Of a stretch of 64,000 bases of DNA, positions 57,739 through 64,000 are shown piece after piece. This DNA is from Bacillota bacterium (GTDB lineage Bacteria; Bacillota; Clostridia; Acetivibrionales; DSM-27016): NCBI GenBank assembly GCA_023390115.1, contig JAEWDM010000019.1, forward strand, positions 124,001-188,000, written 5' to 3'. The position numbers and the translations under genes were made by a program. The stretch's first letter is position 1. The number at the start of each line of letters is the position of its first letter. The notes under the pieces were generated by a model. That model saw only the letters and a list, made by a program, of their open reading frames with translations, made no database searches and was not told the origin of the DNA.

Positions 57739-58323
57739 TTATTTATTTGTTATTTCATGTGTAAAAATTATAGCTTCCGCTATGGATCTCATTGACATTC
57801 TGCTGTCCATGCTTTTTTTGCGCATCTTTTCATAGGCCTCGTTCTCACTCAGCGAATTCCTCTCCATAAGTATCCATTTTGCCCTTTCAACAAGCTTTCT
57901 TGTCTCATAGTTGTCGGTCATCTCTTTAAGCTTTTTACTCAATTCGTAAACTCTTTTATAGTTCATGTTAGCCATCGCCGCAACCTGAATAAAAACCTCT
58001 CTGTTCAACGGCTTAGGGCAAAAGGACAAAACCTTTGACTTTTCCATAAGATTCATGATTTCACCATCGTTATAATCACCAATCAGAATGCATGCGCACA
58101 GCATTTCATCCTCCAAAGTTTCGAGTACATTTCTGAGTTCTCTTAACTGCATGCTCAGGTCCACTACTATAAAGTCAGGATGATAACTTCTTATTAATCT
58201 TATAAGAGACACAGCATCACTGCAGTTCCCAAGAAAAAAATACCCTTCGGGATTAAGAATATTACGAACCGCTATTTGCAAGGGATTTTCAACCGCAGCA
58301 ACTATATATTTTTCTCCTGCCAC
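57739..58323 (-). CDS. ANTAR-domain response regulator (RNA-binding antiterminator)
   Basis: The 194-aa protein has a divergent receiver domain (about 5-120, FIVVDLSMQL) and a C-terminal ANTAR domain (about 130-190, RKLVERAKWILMERNSLSENEAYEKMRKKSMDSR in family pattern). ANTAR proteins bind paired hexaloop hairpins in nascent RNA and prevent termination. It diverges from amt-glnK across an 870-bp gap. Such regulators control nitrogen genes in Clostridia and Enterococcus, so amt is the natural target (inference). Confidence 0.88.
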   Translation of the reverse strand: MAGEKYIVAAVENPLQIAVRNILNPEGYFFLGNCSDAVSLIRLIRSYHPDFIVVDLSMQLRELRNVLETLEDEMLCACILIGDYNDGEIMNLMEKSKVLSFCPKPLNREVFIQVAAMANMNYKRVYELSKKLKEMTDNYETRKLVERAKWILMERNSLSENEAYEKMRKKSMDSRMSMRSIAEAIIFTHEITNK

Positions 58324-58807
58324 TGTCAGACCCGCCTTTCAGCCTATTTTCTACAATATTATGACGCATCTCCCCCTACCGGCTATCAAGCCGGAAGCCT
58401 TTTTAAAATAAGCCGCAGGCTTTAAGCACGTCATAAAAACTTATTTACTTAAAATATAATTACAAATTCACTGCATGTCAATACATTATTATAAAGTATG
58501 CAACTAAAAAAGCTATAGAAATCAAAATATCCGCACATATTATATTATACCAACCAAAGCCGGTTTTCTTTCATAGCCTTTATCATTGCCAGCATTATAA
58601 CAATCAGGCTTCCTCTGTAACAGCCATTAAAATTTTAGCATAAACAGCCCCGTTATGCAAGTTCGTTTTTGCAAACCTTCATATTGATCCGGATTTTTAT
58701 TTTGTATAATATTTTATATCACAACTAGGCCCTCGCATCCATATCAGCTTGCTCAGTTTACGTAAATATATCAAGGATATCCTTTATGAAATATAAAAAT
58801 ATTAATG
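58324..58807. other. Intergenic region without recognised gene
   Basis: An AT-rich stretch between the ANTAR gene and the amt promoter. It has several short tracts (for example near 58380-58400, CGGCTATCAAGCCGG) able to form small hairpins, but no convincing reading frame or RNA family. Confidence 0.5.
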
Positions 58808-58836
58808 TTGCATTTTTAAAGATGCGATGCTATAAT
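58808..58836 (+). promoter_or_regulatory. Promoter of amt-glnK
   Basis: TTGCAT at 58808-58813, a 17-bp spacer, then TATAAT at 58831-58836. The first gene starts about 350 bp downstream, giving a long leader. Confidence 0.75.
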
Positions 58837-59025
58837 TTTATTAGAATACGATGATAGTATTAATAAAAGCGTTTAATTCAAAATGTACCTTTGTTATTAA
58901 GTAAGATATATTTTGAAATGATACGCTATTTTATTGCACAAATTACACTGAAGTGCTTATGTGCTAAAGGAGCTCCGGAAAGTAAATGTTTTGAGGGTGC
59001 TTTTATTATAGCCTCTTAAAAGCTT

Positions 59026-59043
59026 ATTATCAAAGCTGATAAT
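59026..59043 (+). promoter_or_regulatory. Putative ANTAR target hairpin in the amt leader
   Basis: A 6-bp stem ATTATC/GATAAT closes a hexaloop AAAGCT with A at loop position 1 and G at position 4, the signature recognised by ANTAR proteins. A second, upstream hairpin of the usual pair was not identified with confidence. It is followed by TTTTT, so it might also act as a weak terminator. Confidence 0.45.
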
Positions 59044-59130
59044 TTTTAGAAAGTCGACTGTATAAAGGTATAATATGGCATTATTTCTTTGTGCGGGAGA
59101 AGTTAAAAATCAAAATCTTTTACTTTTATA

Positions 59131-59169
59131 AAAGGACATAACTTAAAAACCAATGGTTTATGTCTTTTT
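59131..59169 (+). terminator. Leader terminator upstream of amt
   Basis: The stem AAAGGACATAA/TTATGTCTTTT is followed by a T run, 27 nt before the amt start codon. Its position fits a regulated (antiterminated) leader. Confidence 0.65.
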
Positions 59170-59195
59170 GAATCAAAAAATAAGGAGTCGGAGTT

Positions 59196-60530
59196 ATGAA
59201 AAAGAAAATTTATTCGATACTATCATTTTTGTTTATTATCTGTATGCCCGTAATTGCTTTTGCCGAGGGTGAAGCCGTAATCGACACGGGCGATACTGCT
59301 TTCTCCGTGCTTTGCACTGCATTAGTGTTTTTAATGACACCCGGTCTTGCGCTGTTTTATGGAGGAATGGTAAGAAAAAAAAATGTTTTGAATACTATGA
59401 TGAATTCGTTTGTTACAATAGGGCTGATATCAATACAGTGGGTATTAATAGGCTATACGATAGCGTTCGGCTCGGATGCCTTTAACGGTCTGTTCGGAGG
59501 CTTGGACTTTATTGGCTTCAGAGGGGTAGGCGAGGCTCCTTCCGCATATGCGGGGACTATCCCCCACGGTGCCTTTGCAGCATATCAAATGATGTTTGCA
59601 ATAATAACACCTGCATTAATAACAGGTGCGTTTGCAGAAAGAATGCGTTTCCCGGCATTTGTGGCATTCATACTTCTATGGGCAACCTTTGTTTATGACC
59701 CTCTTGCCCACTGGGTATGGGGTTCGGGAGGATGGCTGGGAAAAATGGGAGCTCTTGATTTCGCAGGGGGAAATGTCGTTCACATAAGCTCCGGTATCGC
59801 CGGCCTGATAGCGGCATTGGTGCTGGGAAAGAGAAAGGGACACGGAACCACGCCCATGCTCCCTCACAATATTCCCTTTGTTTTAGTAGGCGCAGCTCTT
59901 CTTTGGTTCGGATGGTTCGGATTTAACGGAGGCAGCGCGCTGTCGGCAGGGGGACTTGCAATAAACGCTCTGATAACTACCAATACTGCTGCAGCCGCAG
60001 CCTTGCTGTCATGGGTCATTGTAGAATGGGTACACCGCGGCAAGCCCACCCTCTTGGGCGCAGCTACGGGAGCAGTGGTGGGTCTGGTTGCGATAACCCC
60101 CGGAGCAGGCTTTGTGGGAGTTCTTTCCTCTATAGTTATAGGACTTCTTGTAAGCCCTATATGCTACTTTGGAATAAGCTATGTAAAGGCAAAGCTTGGA
60201 TACGACGATTCGCTTGATGCGTTTGGATGCCACGGTATAGGAGGTATATGGGGAGCTCTTGCCACAGGGCTTTTTGCAGACAAGTCCATAAACTCATACG
60301 TTCAGCACAACGGCCTTTTTATAGGAGGAGACGGTGCAACCCAGCTTCTCATACAGGCAACTTCAGTTGTGGCTACAATAGCTTTCTCGGCAGTGCTTAC
60401 ATTCCTTATACTTAAGGTTATATCCTTATTTACCAAGCTGCGCGTGCCCGAAAGTGAGGAAGAAGAAGGACTTGATACCGCACAGCATGGAGAGGATGCA
60501 TACCCGGACTTTACGGGAGCTCAGGTTTAA
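59196..60530 (+). CDS. amt: Ammonium transporter (Amt family)
   Basis: The 444-aa protein has an N-terminal signal-like segment ending around AFAEG, then 11 membrane helices. Signature regions are GGMVRKKNVLNTMM, FVYDPLAHWVWGSGGW, GGNVVHISSGIAGL (pore His) and DAFGCHGIGGIWGALATGLFA (second pore His). It conducts ammonium and is gated by PII. It is preceded by a regulated leader and followed by glnK. Confidence 0.97.
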   Translation: MKKKIYSILSFLFIICMPVIAFAEGEAVIDTGDTAFSVLCTALVFLMTPGLALFYGGMVRKKNVLNTMMNSFVTIGLISIQWVLIGYTIAFGSDAFNGLFGGLDFIGFRGVGEAPSAYAGTIPHGAFAAYQMMFAIITPALITGAFAERMRFPAFVAFILLWATFVYDPLAHWVWGSGGWLGKMGALDFAGGNVVHISSGIAGLIAALVLGKRKGHGTTPMLPHNIPFVLVGAALLWFGWFGFNGGSALSAGGLAINALITTNTAAAAALLSWVIVEWVHRGKPTLLGAATGAVVGLVAITPGAGFVGVLSSIVIGLLVSPICYFGISYVKAKLGYDDSLDAFGCHGIGGIWGALATGLFADKSINSYVQHNGLFIGGDGATQLLIQATSVVATIAFSAVLTFLILKVISLFTKLRVPESEEEEGLDTAQHGEDAYPDFTGAQV

Positions 60531-60770
60531 GGTTATTTATAAGACCTCTAAAGAGCCAAGCCTGCAAAATGTTTGAATTTGAAAGTAAAAGTTTAGAGTT
60601 TGGAATAATGCTCCGGTAACTCTAAAAGCTTGAAATAAATTTTTGCGGATTAGGTATCCGGAGTATAAACAGGCGGAAGGTATAGGCAAGCCAGTATTTT
60701 AATTTCCCGGAAAGCCTCTTGCCTGTGAAAATCTGAACTTTAATCATAAACAAGAGAGAGGTGAAGGTTA

Positions 60771-61109
60771 ATGAAAAAAATTGAAGCAATAATAAGGCCT
60801 GCAAAATTGGAGGAAATCAAGGAAGCCCTTAACAAATTCAACATTCATGGTCTTACCATAAGTCAGGTTATGGGCTGTGGTCTTCAAAAGGGCCGCAAGG
60901 AATTTTACAGGGGTACCGAAATAACACTGAATCTGCTTCCAAAAATTAAAGTTGAAATTGTTGTCAAGGATAATCAGGTAGAAAACATAATAAAGCTTGT
61001 TTCTGATGAGGCAAAGACAGGCGAAGTAGGAGACGGCAAAATATTTGTATATAATGTGGAAGATGTTATAAGAATAAGGACCGGAGAACGGGGAGAATCA
61101 GCAATTTAA
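60771..61109 (+). CDS. glnK: PII nitrogen regulatory protein (GlnK/GlnB family)
   Basis: The 112-aa trimeric signal protein senses 2-oxoglutarate and ATP/ADP. The N-terminal MKKIEAIIRPAKLEEIKEAL and the T loop GRKEFYRGTE with the usual modifiable Tyr (51) are present, as is the C-terminal TGEVGDGKIFVYNVEDVIRIRTGE. Next to amt it most likely blocks the channel at high nitrogen. A 240-bp gap from amt holds no gene. Confidence 0.96.
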   Translation: MKKIEAIIRPAKLEEIKEALNKFNIHGLTISQVMGCGLQKGRKEFYRGTEITLNLLPKIKVEIVVKDNQVENIIKLVSDEAKTGEVGDGKIFVYNVEDVIRIRTGERGESAI

Positions 61110-61166
61110 GCATTTGCATTATATTTTTAATGAGAATCATGCTGTTTCCATAAAACCCGGAACTTT

Positions 61167-61212
61167 AAAAAAACAAGGTATGGTAAAATTAATATCCATA
61201 CCTTGTTTTTTT
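61167..61212 (+). terminator. Terminator after amt-glnK
   Basis: A perfect 17-bp stem AAAAAAACAAGGTATGG/CCATACCTTGTTTTTTT ends in a T run; bidirectional in sequence. Confidence 0.92.
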
Positions 61213-61402
61213 ATCCCTTTATTTATATTACATTTTTATGAAGTTATTCCATGTTTTTTTATGTTTAATATTGACAAAAATATATTATTGTTCTAACATT
61301 AAAATAAAGGTAAATTTTATAAAATATTGTATTATATATAACCGCTACATAATATATTTATTTTTGTAATATTACATAGATTGATATTTTGGAGGATATT
61401 TC

Positions 61403-61552
61403 GTGAGTCATTTGGAGCACGTAAGACAAGAGCTGTATAAATCGATTGAGTCAGGAAATGCGGAAGAGATACTTGAAATAAGCCGGGAGCTGGATAAAAT
61501 AATCCTTATCTATATGGATATTGAAGGAAGCGGGCATAAAATGCCGGCATAA
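61403..61552 (+). CDS. Spo0E-like sporulation regulatory protein (aspartyl phosphatase)
   Basis: The 49-aa protein starts at GTG, 7 nt after GGAGG. The Spo0E signature S-x-E-L-D is present in EISRELDKIILIYM, with the conserved spacing of two short helices. Members dephosphorylate Spo0A-P and delay sporulation. The short C-terminus (DIEGSGHKMPA) is not diagnostic. It is oriented away from the HAD gene and stands alone. Confidence 0.8.
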   Translation: MSHLEHVRQELYKSIESGNAEEILEISRELDKIILIYMDIEGSGHKMPA

Positions 61553-61578
61553 TATAAAGAGACTTGTATTTAAAGCCT

Positions 61579-62397
61579 TTATAATATGAATTCCTTTACC
61601 GCTTCCGCTACCCCGTTCCGGTCGTTGTCAAGAGTTACATAATCAGCAATCCGCTTTATGTATTCCTCAGCATTTCCCATTGCTATTCCAAGCCCTGCAT
61701 TTTTTATCATGGAGGAATCATTTTCATTGTCTCCTATGGCAATAACCTCTCCGGGCTGTATTTTCATTCTTTCTATAAGGTATTTAAGTGCGTTCCATTT
61801 GCTTACTCCATAATTTATTACCTCAAAATTATCGTAATTAGAACTGGTAATGTCAACGGTCTTTACAATTTCCATACTGCTTCGCGCTTTTGAAAGCTTT
61901 TCGCCGTCTCTTGAAATAACCACCACCTTAGCTATGGGATCGGTATTGCCCTCCACTACCTTTCTAATATCTCCCGCCAATCTTATATCAACCTTGTTTT
62001 CCTCTGAAAGCTCTGCATTTTTATTCCAATAGAAAAGAGATGAAAATTCAAGTCTTTCGGTATACATTGTGTCACCTATATAAACATGAAAGTATATGTC
62101 CTCCTTATGGCATACATCTATTATTTCGCAGCAGGCTTGCACGCTTAATGAATTGCTGTAAATTACCTTACGCGATGACATCTCTTTAATAACAGCCCCA
62201 TTACAGGCTATTACAGGCTCACTGGTATCTATTTGCCCGGCAAAGATCCTTGCACCGGCAAAGATCCTTCCCGAGCATACTACAACCTTTACGCCCTTAT
62301 CCATAGCACATTTTAATGCATGTCTGTTTTCCCGGGAAACATATTTCTGTGAATTGAGCAGCGTACCGTCAAGATCAACTGCAATTAATTTGTACAT
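61579..62397 (-). CDS. Cof-type HAD-superfamily hydrolase
   Basis: The 272-aa IIB-subclass HAD phosphatase has motif I DLDGTLLNS (nucleophile Asp about 8 with acid Asp about 10), motif II VVCSGR, and Lys and motif IV VIAIGDNENDSSMI. A long alpha/beta cap lies between (about 90-190). The family typically acts on sugar phosphates, flavin mononucleotide or PLP. The substrate is unknown. It follows the aminotransferase by 12 bp, so the two are cotranscribed. Confidence 0.92.
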   Translation of the reverse strand: MYKLIAVDLDGTLLNSQKYVSRENRHALKCAMDKGVKVVVCSGRIFAGARIFAGQIDTSEPVIACNGAVIKEMSSRKVIYSNSLSVQACCEIIDVCHKEDIYFHVYIGDTMYTERLEFSSLFYWNKNAELSEENKVDIRLAGDIRKVVEGNTDPIAKVVVISRDGEKLSKARSSMEIVKTVDITSSNYDNFEVINYGVSKWNALKYLIERMKIQPGEVIAIGDNENDSSMIKNAGLGIAMGNAEEYIKRIADYVTLDNDRNGVAEAVKEFIL

Positions 62398-62409
62398 TTT
62401 TTCCCCTTT

Positions 62410-63576
62410 CTATCTGACCCCTTCAACAAAGCTCCTTATCCTTTTTAAAGCTTCATAAATGTTTTCCAGAGACGCCGCATAGCATGCCCTTATAAAGCCC
62501 TCTCCACATTCTCCGAAGGTGCTGCCGGGCACAACCAGAACCTTCTCCTGCATGAGAAGCTTTTCGCAGAACTCATCCGATTTCATTCCCGTAGACCTAA
62601 TGCTTGGAAACACATAAAAAGCACCCTTAGGCTCAAAGCACTCTAAGCCTGCCTTCTTAAAACCGTCAACCATTACTCTTCTTCTGCGGTTGTACTCTCT
62701 CCTCATCATTTCAACGTCTCCGTCACTGTTTTTAAGTGCCTCTATGGCAGCATCCTGTGCCACTGTAGGAGCACACATAATGCCGTACTGGTGGACCTTT
62801 TTCATTGCACCTATTATCTCAGGATGCCCGCAGGCATACCCCAACCTCCAGCCAGTCATTGCAAAGGCCTTTGAAAAACCGTTTATAACAACAGTCTTTT
62901 CCCTCATTCCCGGGAAAGAGGCTATTGATACATGCGTACCCTCATAAGTCAGTTCGGAATATATCTCGTCAGATATTACTATAATATTTTTGTTCCTGAG
63001 CACCGAGGCGATTTTCTCAAGCTCCTCCTTCTCCATTATACCTCCCGTAGGGTTGTTGGGAAAGGGCAGTATAATAACCTTGGTCCTGTCTGTTATAGCA
63101 TTTTCAAGCTCCCCGGCGGTCAGCCTGAATTTGTTTTTCGATTCCAAATTTATAGTCACCGGGGTAGCCCTTGAAAAGTAAGTACAGCCCTTATATGCAA
63201 CAAAGCTGGGCTCGGGAATTATTACCTCGTCCCCCGGACCCGCAAGCACACGCAAAGCCGCATCAATGGCTTCGCTGCCTCCCACTGTAACCAATACCTC
63301 ATCCTTCCAGCTATATTCCAGGCCATATTTCCGCTTCTGGTATGCTGCTATCTCAGATCTCAGCTCAATAAAGCCGGCATTTGAGGAATACTGCGTGTGC
63401 CCCCTTTCAAGGGAATAAATGCCCGCTTCCCTTATATTCCACGGCGTTATAAAGTCAGGCTCTCCAACTCCAAGGGATATAACCCCCTGCATTTCATTAA
63501 TAAGATCGAAATATTTTCTTATGCCGGACGGGGGGGTATTCTTTATATTTTCACATATCATATCTTCTATAATCAT
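62410..63576 (-). CDS. PLP-dependent aminotransferase, class I/II (aspartate/aromatic type)
   Basis: The 388-aa fold-type I aminotransferase has the PLP lysine in NGFSKAFAMTGWRLGY (about 235). LPFPNNPTGG (about 169) and VISDEIYSELTYEG hold the cofactor Asn, Asp and Tyr, with a C-terminal Arg in the GFIRACYA-like region. It overlaps the Lrp gene stop by 4 bp (ATGA), so this pair is coupled. The amino donor and acceptor are unknown. Confidence 0.93.
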   Translation of the reverse strand: MIIEDMICENIKNTPPSGIRKYFDLINEMQGVISLGVGEPDFITPWNIREAGIYSLERGHTQYSSNAGFIELRSEIAAYQKRKYGLEYSWKDEVLVTVGGSEAIDAALRVLAGPGDEVIIPEPSFVAYKGCTYFSRATPVTINLESKNKFRLTAGELENAITDRTKVIILPFPNNPTGGIMEKEELEKIASVLRNKNIIVISDEIYSELTYEGTHVSIASFPGMREKTVVINGFSKAFAMTGWRLGYACGHPEIIGAMKKVHQYGIMCAPTVAQDAAIEALKNSDGDVEMMRREYNRRRRVMVDGFKKAGLECFEPKGAFYVFPSIRSTGMKSDEFCEKLLMQEKVLVVPGSTFGECGEGFIRACYAASLENIYEALKRIRSFVEGVR

Positions 63577-64000
63577 AGAAAAATTGCCTCCCTGTCATCC
63601 TTTAATTTTTCTTTAAAGACAGTTCCCTTATCCTTATATTTTTTGAGTACAAAATGAGTAGCCGTACTCAATACAGACTCAAGAGGGGCCAGCTTCTCAG
63701 CCACAAACAGCGCCACCCCCTTCATGGTCTTGCCTTCAACTATGACTGTCAGGTCAAATCCGCCAGACATAAGATAACATGCCTTAACCTCGGGAAAGAG
63801 GTATATTCTCTCAGCGACCTTATCGAAGCCCTCTCCTCTTTGAGGAGTTACCTTTACCTCAATTAAAGCTGTTACAGTTTCATTACTGGTGTTTTCCCAA
63901 TTTATCAGTGTGTTGTATCCAAGTATTACATTGTCTTCCTCATATTTTTTTATTGCCTGTCTTACCTGTTCGACAGGCTTGTCAACCATCACCGCTATCT
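63573..64000 (-). CDS. Lrp/AsnC-family regulator, partial
   Basis: The reading frame continues beyond base 64000, so the N-terminal helix-turn-helix is only partly seen (IAVMVDKPVEQVRQAIKKYEEDNVILGY is its end and the linker). The C-terminal RAM domain (ALIEVKVTP, VKACYLMSGGFDLTVIVEGKTM) should bind an amino acid. It overlaps the aminotransferase gene by 4 bp and probably controls it. Confidence 0.9.
   Translation of the reverse strand, partial: IAVMVDKPVEQVRQAIKKYEEDNVILGYNTLINWENTSNETVTALIEVKVTPQRGEGFDKVAERIYLFPEVKACYLMSGGFDLTVIVEGKTMKGVALFVAEKLAPLESVLSTATHFVLKKYKDKGTVFKEKLKDDREAIFL

Overview
The window looks like chromosomal DNA of a spore-forming, anaerobic, moderately AT-rich Clostridia (Firmicutes). 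The evidence is spoIIP and a Spo0E-like gene, an hrcA-grpE-dnaK-dnaJ operon behind a perfect CIRCE element, RemA, a T-box leader, a clostridial glycyl-tRNA synthetase of the single-chain type, PPDK, and a giant acyl-CoA-dehydratase-activase protein. Nearly all genes are on the minus strand. The exceptions are a RAYT transposase, a 105-aa gene, a 53-aa membrane peptide, amt-glnK and a spo0E-like gene. No rRNA, CRISPR array or phage was seen. There is one tRNA (Gln, CUG).

Layout. (1) 1-8.65 kb is an accessory catabolic operon: DapA-like lyase (cut by the window edge), SDR, aldo/keto reductase, GntR-LacI type regulator, NagB-like protein, NagA-like deacetylase, second SDR, HpcH/HpaI aldolase and Gfo/Idh/MocA oxidoreductase, read from a promoter near 8.63 kb. 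(2) 8.7-12.2 kb holds a Bcr/CflA exporter, a CDP-alcohol phosphotransferase, a RAYT transposase between inverted REP-like repeats, tRNA-Gln and an unknown 105-aa gene. (3) 12.2-17.8 kb is a cassette-like array of small unrelated genes, all in one orientation: guanidine-I riboswitch plus Gdx exporter, DUF5104-like lipoprotein, RelE/RelB toxin-antitoxin, and a DUF2971 gene with an in-frame stop. They are separated by degenerate copies of one repeat that resembles the 3' end of ppdK. An IS1182-family element has inserted into it. (4) 17.8-39 kb is core housekeeping: ppdK, glyS, coaBC-rpoZ-gmk-remA-yicC, cheY-rsmE-prmA-dnaJ-dnaK-grpE-hrcA, hemW, a PHP phosphatase, lepA and spoIIP. (5) 39.4-45.4 kb holds the 1437-aa activase-like protein and a type I signal peptidase beside the debris of a duplicated copy. 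(6) 45.4-57.7 kb holds T-box-hisS-aspS, an MBL hydrolase, dtd, relA, apt, recJ, a WecA/MraY-like transferase and prfB with its programmed frameshift. (7) 57.7-61.6 kb is a nitrogen module: ANTAR regulator, long leader, amt, glnK, then a Spo0E-like peptide. (8) 61.6-64 kb holds a HAD phosphatase, an aminotransferase and an Lrp-family regulator cut by the window end.

How the genes work together. The first operon probably opens, oxidises and cleaves an amino-sugar-derived acid: deacetylation, isomerisation or deamination, NAD-dependent oxidations, then retro-aldol cleavage. The dnaK/hrcA cluster is the heat-shock operon under CIRCE/HrcA. The ANTAR protein probably controls amt-glnK by antitermination in the roughly 350-nt leader. 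The T-box senses uncharged tRNA for hisS-aspS. The guanidine riboswitch controls a guanidinium exporter.

The most unusual region is 12.2-17.8 kb. Its cassette architecture, the ppdK-3'-end-like repeats and the coding-like substitution pattern in those repeats do not match any element I can name.
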